DNA from: a virus
IMG/VR virus record: IMGVR_UViG_3300020450_000055
Span: 1-33,797 of that record
DNA: 33,797 bases
Strand: one strand, 5' to 3'
Both the position numbers and the translations under genes were made by a program. Position 1 is the first letter of the stretch, and each line of letters opens with the position of its first letter. The notes under the pieces are model-generated. The model was not told the origin of the DNA and made no database searches. It worked only from the letters and a program-made list of their open reading frames with translations. Shown here in pieces: positions 26,962 through 33,797 of the stretch.

Positions 26962-27686
26962 TGCCTAAGTATAACGTATCAGTAAGATCTTCTAATTATC
27001 AGGTTCTTTCAGAACCTCAGAAGAAATATAACGTTGGGGTTAACTATGAAATCCCTAGTAAGTATCTTCAATATGGCAACGAGATACTTAATACTTCTAG
27101 TTGGATATTTAATGGAACCAATGTAGGATTCCCATTAATTGATCCAGACGGTGATCCATATACTCCAGCAAATGATCAACAATTGATTGTTGCTATAAAT
27201 GGATTAGTACAAGTTCCTGGAATTGATTACACAACTAGTGGAACTGACATCATATTTACTGTTGCTCCAGTTAACGGTGATACTGTATATGTTGTAGGTC
27301 TTTCTACAACTGCTGATCTTACAAGGACAATAAACTTTGTAGTTGATGCTGGTTCTGCACCTATGTCTTCTGGTATTAAGGGAGACATGACTCTTGATGT
27401 AACAGGTAAAATTGAGTCATGGACTATAATTGCCGATCAAGAAGGACAAATACAATTTGATATTGGTAAGGTTGATTTTGCCAATTTTCCTAACTTCTCT
27501 TCTATTTGTGGTAGTGAGAGACCTACGTTAGGAGATATATCATCAGGTACAACACAAAGAATAAATAGGAATACTACAATTTCTACTTGGAATACAGCAC
27601 TTAATGCTGGAGACATTTTACAATTTGAAATTGTGTATGCACTAAATATACAAAGGTGCGTAGTATCATTGAAACTAGCACTCTAA
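26961..27686 (+). CDS. Virion structural protein with fibre-type N domain and beta C domain
   Basis: 241 residues. The ATG overlaps the preceding stop, and an AGGAG (26949-26953) sits 7 nt upstream. Residues about 45-100 (IFNGTNVGFPLIDPDG, QQLIVAINGLVQVPGIDY, FTVAPVNGDTVYVVGL) form a module also seen in the protein at 2-6619 ('LVVTLDGILQEPGKAYT'). Residues about 118-241 (GIKGDMTLDVTGKIESWTII, ADQEGQIQFDI, ERPTLGDISSG, WNTALNAGDILQFEIV) match a beta domain found in many phage tail proteins ('G.kGd..v...g.I..W...AD..G....D'). It is probably a baseplate or fibre-associated protein; its exact place in the virion is unknown. Confidence 0.8.
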   Translation: MPKYNVSVRSSNYQVLSEPQKKYNVGVNYEIPSKYLQYGNEILNTSSWIFNGTNVGFPLIDPDGDPYTPANDQQLIVAINGLVQVPGIDYTTSGTDIIFTVAPVNGDTVYVVGLSTTADLTRTINFVVDAGSAPMSSGIKGDMTLDVTGKIESWTIIADQEGQIQFDIGKVDFANFPNFSSICGSERPTLGDISSGTTQRINRNTTISTWNTALNAGDILQFEIVYALNIQRCVVSLKLAL

Positions 27687-27692
27687 CTTTAT

Positions 27693-27700
27693 TATAAATA
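27693..27700 (+). promoter_or_regulatory. T4-type late promoter octamer
   Basis: An exact TATAAATA begins 7 nt after the stop of the 241-residue gene and lies 37 nt before the 470-residue gene. That gene also has the best Shine-Dalgarno in the window (AGGAG, 27724-27728, 9 nt from its ATG), which fits strong late expression of one abundant product ending at the terminator at 29193. Confidence 0.78.
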
Positions 27701-27737
27701 AGTTCATATAGGAAGAAAACACGAGGAGATACTTTAG

Positions 27738-29150
27738 ATGGCACTTCTAGTCACAGACCAAGGTGAGATTGATTCACTCCGTACTTTATTGAATTCAACC
27801 CACACAATTCCTAGGAATTTGGTGTTGAAACTCTACACCAGTAATACTACTCCTGGCGAGTCAGATGTTCCTTCATCTGCTAATTACTACGAACCATATA
27901 ATGCAAGTAACGCAAGTGGATATGGATCAGCAGCTACAACTGGATATCCAGTCGTTGCTAATAATCGCACCGAAGAAAATCAAGACTTTACCAACCAGTA
28001 TGGTATTCTTCTGAATGGTAACCGTTGGACAGTTTCTACTACAGTTTCTGCTGTTACAACTCAGAACGCTACTGGTACTGCTGGCACATATCAAATTGCA
28101 GTTGATGACACTGCTGATATTAAAAAAGGTGACTATGCAGAAGGTGCTGGTATTCCAGCAAACACATATGTCGTTGACATTCAAGGTCTGAATCTAGAAC
28201 TTAGTCAGCAATTAACTGCTGATATGAATACTGTTGCAACAAACTTTGGTAGAGGACGTTCTACCGCTTCCTATCCTGAACAAGTCTTTACTTTCACTTC
28301 TGCTGCTGGTAACGTATACGGTTACTATCTGTCACGTGCAAACAACATGCCTATCGCACTTCAAGGTGTTGCGGATGGTGCATCAGTTGCTGCTGGTACT
28401 ACAATTGCTAAGACAGGTTGCAAAGGTGTTATCGGACAAGATTACATTAACCTCCTTGATGTTGACGTAACTCCAACTATTACTTCTGGTACTTCTGGAA
28501 CATTTGAAATTGCAGTTGATTCTGCTACTTCTATTGTGAAAGGACAACGTGTATCTGGTACAGGTATTGCAGAACAAACAAGAGTTGTTGGTGTACAAGG
28601 AACTACAGTTTACTTGGACAAAGCACTTTCTGGTGCTGCATCTGGTACTGCAACATTTAAAGTTAATGTTGCTGAAGATTTAACTGCTGGAATGGTTGTA
28701 TCACAGACCGCAACTCCTAATGGTGTTGCAGCAAGTACAACTATCGTAGGTATTGATTTTGAAACAGTTAGTGGAGAAATTGGTCCTCGTGTTTATCTAA
28801 GCAATGCTTTAATTGATAACATTCAGGTATCAAACGGTAACGATCAAGTTAAGTTTGATTTCTCAGTTGTAACATCAGATCCTGGTGGTTCTGCTGTTGA
28901 TCACGAGTTGAATCCTGGTGATGTTATTTACATTGCTGGTGGAACAACTAACACAATTACCGATGCTCATTACACAGTATTTGAGACACCAACTTCAAGC
29001 ACATTTACTACTACACCTGCTTTACAAGGAACTGGTGATGCTACTTTATTCGCAAGTATATTCTTCGCAGAAAGATTTACAAATGGTCCTTATGCCATTC
29101 AGAATAACGGTGACCAAATTAAGGTTACTCTAAATGTCAGCCTAGACTGA
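27738..29150 (+). CDS. Conserved marine-phage virion structural protein with inserted beta repeats
   Basis: 470 residues. The N terminus (LVTDQGEIDSLRTLLNST, PRNLVLKLYTSNTTPGESD) and C terminus (IFFAERFTNGPYAIQNNGDQ) match a family of virion proteins widespread in marine phages; the middle 'YPEQVFTFTSAAGNVYGYYL' belongs to the same core. Two related segments of about 55-60 residues interrupt the core: 'TYQIAVDDTADIKKGDYAEG' (about 116-135) and 'TFEIAVDSATSIVKGQRVSG' (about 255-274). A third, weaker copy begins near 'VAEDLTAGMVVSQTA'. Each reads as a small beta module ending in a 'VYL' or 'LELS' strand. It has its own late promoter, a strong Shine-Dalgarno and a terminator, so it is probably made in quantity as a monocistronic message. 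A tail or baseplate decoration is possible; exact role unknown. Confidence 0.82.
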   Translation: MALLVTDQGEIDSLRTLLNSTHTIPRNLVLKLYTSNTTPGESDVPSSANYYEPYNASNASGYGSAATTGYPVVANNRTEENQDFTNQYGILLNGNRWTVSTTVSAVTTQNATGTAGTYQIAVDDTADIKKGDYAEGAGIPANTYVVDIQGLNLELSQQLTADMNTVATNFGRGRSTASYPEQVFTFTSAAGNVYGYYLSRANNMPIALQGVADGASVAAGTTIAKTGCKGVIGQDYINLLDVDVTPTITSGTSGTFEIAVDSATSIVKGQRVSGTGIAEQTRVVGVQGTTVYLDKALSGAASGTATFKVNVAEDLTAGMVVSQTATPNGVAASTTIVGIDFETVSGEIGPRVYLSNALIDNIQVSNGNDQVKFDFSVVTSDPGGSAVDHELNPGDVIYIAGGTTNTITDAHYTVFETPTSSTFTTTPALQGTGDATLFASIFFAERFTNGPYAIQNNGDQIKVTLNVSLD

Positions 29151-29192
29151 TTATACATAGGATATACCCAATTTATATTCTTAATCTTGTGG

Positions 29193-29218
29193 GGGTTGCA
29201 TTTTGCGACCCTTTTTTA
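29193..29218 (+). terminator. Rho-independent terminator
   Basis: GGGTTGC (29193-29199) pairs with GCGACCC (29205-29211) through seven pairs, one of them a G-U wobble, around an ATTTT loop, followed directly by six T. It lies 43 nt after the 470-residue gene and ends 16 nt before the ATG of the giant repeat gene. Confidence 0.85.
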
Positions 29219-29233
29219 TTGCTTGTTTAGTGT

Positions 29234-32200
29234 ATGTCTGTTTATTCCTATAATACACAAGGAATATTTCCATCAATCGTTCGCATTGCGAGTGATGGAT
29301 TAAGCAGCCTTTCATATGTTTATGACCCTATTGTATTTGATACTTACAGTGAGGTTGACTTTGGGTTAATAACATCAGTCATTTCAAAAGCAGATAATCA
29401 CGGCGAAGTTTCAGATCTCAACGCTACATTAGTAGATCATGGACGTATCGCTATTGTTGGTAATTTAGAATCCTTTGGATTCACTAAAGTGCTTGGTGCT
29501 GTTCAAGCAAAAGCAACTAATGCATGGGTTGGTGAAGGAAATCTTATATCATTTGGTAAGCAAACATCACCTGCTATATACGGTGCGATCACTGATGGTA
29601 AGGTCAAACTTAGTGGTGCTGCGGATGTTAACTATTCTCCTTCCAAATTTGGAAGGGGAATTCTTCCGCTACAAGGAGATGCATACGTATTAATATCTCC
29701 TGCAAATGCTGGTAGTGGAAATATTAATAAACTTTCTGGTGCTGCTGAGTCTGTTACATTTAATCCAGACGAGAAACAGATACTGTTCTCGTTTATAGGT
29801 GAACACAGTTCTGAAAAAATCACAAATGATTATGTTGGAGATGGGACTCTATTCAATTTCTCTGATGTAATAACTAGAAGATCCTATGATTACGTAGGTT
29901 CTGGTACTATTAATTTAAGATCTGCTAAATCAGATCCAAAGTTAGAACCGTCTGACGAGAAGAAAACAGACGATTACAACGAATCATCTAAAGTCATATG
30001 GTCTACACGTGACTTTGGTGATATTTCTATATGTAATGTAGAAGAAATTATATCTGGAGATGTATCTGGACAAGCAGCAATTGGATGCACAATTGTTGTT
30101 GAACCTGGCACAACGGCGAGAGTTGTTCTTGGTCAATCATTCCAGACTGCTGTTGATGTTAATTCACCATCAGAATTTATTGATTGGGGAACAATTACAT
30201 TCCCAGCTGCAATGTCTCAAGATTGGGGTAACATCCTTGATCGTGAGTTACGTCCACAAGGACTCATTAGATTTGATGAATCTCTTGGTGCTGCTTCTAA
30301 ATTCCAACCTAATTGGATTGGACGTGGTGGACTTAAAGTATCTGGTGTTGCAACATTACCAGTATTTGCTAATGAAAGAGGTACTGGTATTCTCCATGAA
30401 ATTGGTGGTGCTGCAATTACCAACTTTAGTTTACTCCAACCTGCTAGTGGACTATTTAAAATTAATAGTGACACTGCCTTTAACATCGGTAGAGTACAAG
30501 AAGGTTCTGGTACGCTTAGAAAACTTAGTGGTTCTGCTGATTCTGTATCATTCAATCCAGAAGAAAAACAATTACTATTCTCCTTTACTGGATCTCGTGA
30601 AAGTGAGAAACACACAGAAGTATATGTTGGTTCTGGAGAACTTAGAAACTTTGCTACTCTTGAAGCAGAGAAGCAATCCTTTGATTGGGTTGGTTCTGGT
30701 ACTATTACCCTTATCTCTAGAAAACCAAGACTTGATGAACTATCGGATGAGAAGCATACAGAAAATTACAACTTCAGTGCATTCGTACCATCAGTTGATG
30801 TAGATTATGGTCGTTTAGTTGATACTGCAAATGTAGTTGTTACTACACTAACTACACAAACTATATCTACAGATACTACTGCACCAACTGGAATTGTTAG
30901 AGTTGGTTTAAATCAAGTTGTATCACTTGCAGCAACATACACTGTTCCATCAGCAGTATCAATACCAACAACAACAATTGATTATGGATTGGTGAATGAG
31001 GTTCATTCTCCAACTATTGATTTTGGACATATACTTGGAACCCATGCTCATGGAATTCCATTCGGAACTGTTGCTGACATTACTGGTGTTGCTGAAGTTC
31101 CAAGAGTTCGCACACATGTTGCTGATGGTAGTGGATTCTTCCATATTACAGGTAAGGCAAGACTACCTGTATTTGCAAATGAAAGAGGTAGTGGATTTAT
31201 CAGACCTCAAGGTGCTTCCATCACTAACTTTAGTCTACTTGCTATTGGTGATGGGCACATCAATGGAATGTATGGTGATGTTCTTGACAGCACTAGCACT
31301 CAATACTTTGGTGATGGCACAATTAGAAAAATTAGTGGTGCTGCTGAATCTCTCACATTTAATCCAACGGAAAGAGATATGTTGTTCTCCTTCTTCGGAG
31401 AACATGACGTTAGATTTAGTCATGGTGCATGGCAAGGTGATGGTTTACTATTCAATGTTGGTGGTGGAAGTCAGAGAGCTGCTTTTGATTACGTTGGTTC
31501 TGGTTCTATTCTCACATTCAATAAACTTGAGGAAGCAAGAACTTACTTCTACAACTGTAGTTCTATCGTTCCATTCTTGGATCTTGATTATGGATTGCTT
31601 GTTGACAGTAGTAACGTACCAGTTACCACATTATCCACACAAACAATTTCTTCTGATGAGACTGCACCAACAGGAATTATCAGAATTGGTCTTGGCGAAG
31701 TTGTAACACTTGGTGCAACTTACAGTATTCCTACTACAACCACAGTTCCAACAGAATTTATTGATTACAATCTTGTCAATGAATCTGAAGATGAACTTCT
31801 TGACTTTGGACACATCCTTGACAGTGTTCAAATGGGAATGCCTGGATGCATCTACGGAACAATTGAAGTTCGTGGTGTTGCCGACATTGTATTCTTCCCC
31901 AACCTTACAGGTTCTGGTTTAATTAAGGTTGGTGGTGACACTCTTATCAGTCCATCACTTCTTCATATTGGTTCTGGTGATCTCTTTGCATTCAGTGGTG
32001 CAGGTGAAATATTATCTGCTGCTATTGAAGGCACTGGTTTATTTAAAATTAATAATGCTGCTGATCCAGCAGTTGTCAAAAAATACCTTGGATCTGGTAC
32101 ATTCAGAAAACTCAGTGGTGCAGCAGAATCTGCTACATTCAATCCATTGGAGAAGCAGATGCTCTTCTCCTTTATTGGAACTGCTGGAGATCCATCAATT

Positions 32201-33797
32201 ACACTATCACACGAGGGATCAGGAAATCTATTTGCGTTTGATGGTAGTGCAGAAAGAGAAGCAAATGCTTGGTTTGGTTCTGGTACTATTAGTCTCAGTT
32301 CCAAGAAACCAAGACTTGATGAACCTTCAGAGGAGAAACATACTGAGGTATACGATCTTAACATTGATTGTTATCAACCAGAATATGATTATGGTTCACT
32401 CGTTGATGCAGCTCTCACAACCTGTGTTCTCACAAGTGGATTAATAACATCCAGTACAACTGCAACTACTGGTTGTGTAAGAGTTGAAAATACTCTTGGA
32501 ATTTATCCAGGCGTTACTTATTCAGTTCCTGTATTTGTTAATACACCATCAGGATACGAAGATTACGGTACAGTTCCTGATCCAGCAGAAGGTACTCTTA
32601 ACTACGGTCATATACTTGATCCTCTTGGTAAGCATTGTCCATTCGGTCAGATTCATAAGATTAAAGGATCTTCTGGTGATCCTATTCTTACATTTAGTGA
32701 AGTATTCACTGGTGAAAGTGAGTTCAAGGTACACGGTATTAATATTTCTGGTGATGCAGAAATTGTTGTACCACCTCAATGGAATGGTTACGGTGTACTT
32801 GATGTTACCTCCCGTGAAATTTCTATCACTGGATTTAGTTTACGCACATTTGGTGGTGGTAATCTATTTGGTATTGGTGGTGCTGCGGAATCTATTACGT
32901 TCGTACCTTCTGGAGATCAAGTTCTATTCAGATTTGTTCCTGGTCCGTTCAGCAGATTCAAGACTTACGATTGGCAACCTTCTTGGGTATCCAGAGGTGG
33001 TATTACAATTCCATCTGGAGAAGCCAATATTCACTATGTACCACATGTTATTGGTACTGGATTTATTCCAGTCTTCAGTGGTGCAGCAGAATCTGTTACT
33101 GTCAATCCAGAAGAAAGACAACTTTTATTCTCCTTCACTGGCGAACATCAAGTCAGCTTTACTGCAAATCCACCAGAAAGAACTCCAACAATCAAACTTG
33201 GCAGTATTGCAGATACCAGATATATTCCCAAATATCCAGGTCAAGGTACAGTATTTGTCAGTGGAATTGCCAAGACTCATTACGTACCAAGTGTTGTTGG
33301 TACAGGATTTATTCCAGTATTCAATGGAGTGGCAGAATCTATCACTGTCAATCCAGAAGAGAAGCAGATGCTATTCTCCTTTATCGGGGAACGTCTGTCA
33401 GAGAAGAAATCTGTTACAGAAATTGGATCAGGAGACATTCTTGTTACTGGTCTATCCACACAGTTACTTACATTTACAGAGCAACCATTTGGTACAACCT
33501 CTGTATTTGGAGAGGGTCATGTTGTTGCATCTCTACTCCATATTGGTTCTGGTACGTTCAGGAAATTTGGCGGTGGTGCAGAATCTGCAACCTTCAATCC
33601 AGAGGAAAGACAACTTCTATTCTCCTTTACTGGGGAACTCAACGAGAGCAGAAGTGTTTCAGAAGTTGGATCTGGTATTCTCTTTGGATTCAGTGGTGCA
33701 TCAGAAGCAATTTCTGTTGCTTACGAAACTCAAGGTCTTTACAAAATCAGTGGAGATGGTCTTGTTGTTGCATCTCTACTCCATATTGGTTCTGGTA
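29234..33797 (+). CDS. Giant repetitive fibre-like structural protein (3' end outside window)
   Basis: Read by hand codon by codon, the frame from ATG 29234 stays open to the last base: 1521 codons with no stop. An in-frame TAG at 29228 puts the start at or after 29234, and no other start lies nearby. The protein begins MSVYSYNTQGIFPSIVRIAS. From residue 160 it carries repeats around 'KLSGAAESVTFNPEEKQLLF', followed by 'FSFTGE', 'VGSGTI', 'IDYG..V' and 'DFGHIL'. Four long units (260-269 residues) give way to about 82-residue units near the right edge. I recognise the GAAES-type repeat from giant cyanophage structural proteins, but no function has been shown to my knowledge. It is probably a fibre or whisker built of beta repeats. 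No Shine-Dalgarno or late octamer is visible between the terminator and the start. Long Leu-rich ORFs in its +1 frame (e.g. 30060-30803, 30996-31706) are artefacts. Confidence 0.88.
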   Translation, partial: MSVYSYNTQGIFPSIVRIASDGLSSLSYVYDPIVFDTYSEVDFGLITSVISKADNHGEVSDLNATLVDHGRIAIVGNLESFGFTKVLGAVQAKATNAWVGEGNLISFGKQTSPAIYGAITDGKVKLSGAADVNYSPSKFGRGILPLQGDAYVLISPANAGSGNINKLSGAAESVTFNPDEKQILFSFIGEHSSEKITNDYVGDGTLFNFSDVITRRSYDYVGSGTINLRSAKSDPKLEPSDEKKTDDYNESSKVIWSTRDFGDISICNVEEIISGDVSGQAAIGCTIVVEPGTTARVVLGQSFQTAVDVNSPSEFIDWGTITFPAAMSQDWGNILDRELRPQGLIRFDESLGAASKFQPNWIGRGGLKVSGVATLPVFANERGTGILHEIGGAAITNFSLLQPASGLFKINSDTAFNIGRVQEGSGTLRKLSGSADSVSFNPEEKQLLFSFTGSRESEKHTEVYVGSGELRNFATLEAEKQSFDWVGSGTITLISRKPRLDELSDEKHTENYNFSAFVPSVDVDYGRLVDTANVVVTTLTTQTISTDTTAPTGIVRVGLNQVVSLAATYTVPSAVSIPTTTIDYGLVNEVHSPTIDFGHILGTHAHGIPFGTVADITGVAEVPRVRTHVADGSGFFHITGKARLPVFANERGSGFIRPQGASITNFSLLAIGDGHINGMYGDVLDSTSTQYFGDGTIRKISGAAESLTFNPTERDMLFSFFGEHDVRFSHGAWQGDGLLFNVGGGSQRAAFDYVGSGSILTFNKLEEARTYFYNCSSIVPFLDLDYGLLVDSSNVPVTTLSTQTISSDETAPTGIIRIGLGEVVTLGATYSIPTTTTVPTEFIDYNLVNESEDELLDFGHILDSVQMGMPGCIYGTIEVRGVADIVFFPNLTGSGLIKVGGDTLISPSLLHIGSGDLFAFSGAGEILSAAIEGTGLFKINNAADPAVVKKYLGSGTFRKLSGAAESATFNPLEKQMLFSFIGTAGDPSITLSHEGSGNLFAFDGSAEREANAWFGSGTISLSSKKPRLDEPSEEKHTEVYDLNIDCYQPEYDYGSLVDAALTTCVLTSGLITSSTTATTGCVRVENTLGIYPGVTYSVPVFVNTPSGYEDYGTVPDPAEGTLNYGHILDPLGKHCPFGQIHKIKGSSGDPILTFSEVFTGESEFKVHGINISGDAEIVVPPQWNGYGVLDVTSREISITGFSLRTFGGGNLFGIGGAAESITFVPSGDQVLFRFVPGPFSRFKTYDWQPSWVSRGGITIPSGEANIHYVPHVIGTGFIPVFSGAAESVTVNPEERQLLFSFTGEHQVSFTANPPERTPTIKLGSIADTRYIPKYPGQGTVFVSGIAKTHYVPSVVGTGFIPVFNGVAESITVNPEEKQMLFSFIGERLSEKKSVTEIGSGDILVTGLSTQLLTFTEQPFGTTSVFGEGHVVASLLHIGSGTFRKFGGGAESATFNPEERQLLFSFTGELNESRSVSEVGSGILFGFSGASEAISVAYETQGLYKISGDGLVVASLLHIGSG
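29711..32854 (+). repeat. Four long tandem coding repeats of about 260-269 residues
   Basis: The repeated 'GSG...KLSGAAES.TFNP' core begins at 29711, 30503, 31310 and 32090, with a further core at 32855, giving spacings of 792, 807, 780 and 765 nt. Within each unit the sub-blocks keep the same order: GAAES core, GSGTI, a 'DYG' strand, a 'TG.VRV' plus '.Y.VP' strand pair, a second 'DYG', then 'GHIL'. Units 2 and 3 are the most alike (both have TQTIS, TAPTGI and DFGHIL). Confidence 0.8.
33053..33797 (+). repeat. Short tandem coding repeats of about 82 residues
   Basis: Cores begin at 33053, 33299, 33545 and 33788, with spacings of 246, 246 and 243 nt. Each has G(T/S)G..., then (G/A)AES.T.NPEE(R/K)Q.LFSF.GE. 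The array continues past the window edge. Confidence 0.8.
33521..33554 (+). repeat. 34-bp exact direct repeat (second copy 33764-33797)
   Basis: The 34 bases from GTTGTTGCATCTCTACTCCA to TCTGGTA occur identically at 33764-33797, 243 nt later, encoding 'VVASLLHIGSG'. The second copy ends exactly at the window edge, so the identity may extend further. Confidence 0.9.

Noticed and set aside
30060-30803. + strand ORF of 247 codons rich in Leu and Val
   Set aside because: It lies in the +1 frame of the giant repeat gene (29234 frame), has biased low-complexity composition and no recognisable motif. The same applies to 29475-29693, 30996-31706, 31710-31922 and 31929-32444.

Overview
The window reads as the tail/baseplate/fibre structural block of an AT-rich marine T4-like (exo-T-even) myovirus, most likely a cyanophage of Prochlorococcus or Synechococcus. 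A related pelagiphage cannot be excluded, because no host-diagnostic gene such as a photosystem gene is present. The assignment rests on four things: a recognisable T4 gp8 homologue; a DUF4815-type giant baseplate/fibre protein; a YHYH-domain protein in the gp7 position; and exact T4-type late promoter octamers (TATAAATA) in the gaps. Every gene is on the + strand, gaps are 2-83 nt, and several start/stop codons overlap. I see no tRNA, CRISPR array, insertion sequence, integrase or attachment site.

Layout: (1) 2-6619, the 3' part of a giant YHYH-domain structural protein (truncated by the window), in the gp7 position. (2) A late promoter, then gp8 baseplate wedge (6679-8472), then a 2821-residue DUF4815 protein (8504-16969). 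(3) A coupled run of a small coiled-coil protein (16969-17184), a 1672-residue tail fibre (17168-22186), a tail-assembly-chaperone-like protein (22195-22548) and a 1198-residue collar-domain fibre (22584-26180). The two fibres share an N-terminal anchor. (4) Small genes: a 61-aa unknown, a coiled-coil protein, a BppU-like protein, a 241-aa fibre/baseplate protein and a 470-aa virion protein. Late promoter octamers or near-octamers lie among them, and a strong terminator follows the last. (5) From 29234 to the window edge, one continuous reading frame of more than 1520 codons encodes the N-terminal part of a giant repetitive fibre-like protein. It is easy to miss because it has no stop inside the window and its +1 frame contains several long spurious ORFs.

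How the genes work together (inference): gp8 and the upstream protein would build baseplate wedges. The DUF4815 protein would sit at the wedge periphery. The two fibres would dock through their common N-terminal motif, with the chaperone made between them. The small and mid-sized proteins would be accessory virion parts, and the giant repeat protein a long fibre or whisker.

The most striking observation is that the 1198-residue fibre appears to combine two metal-site types: an internal cupredoxin-like domain with a complete type-1 copper ligand set (H486, C538, H541, M544), and a C-terminal needle with eleven HxH clusters of the kind that coordinate iron in the T4 long tail fibre tip. Family names and T4 comparisons are from memory; no database search was run.
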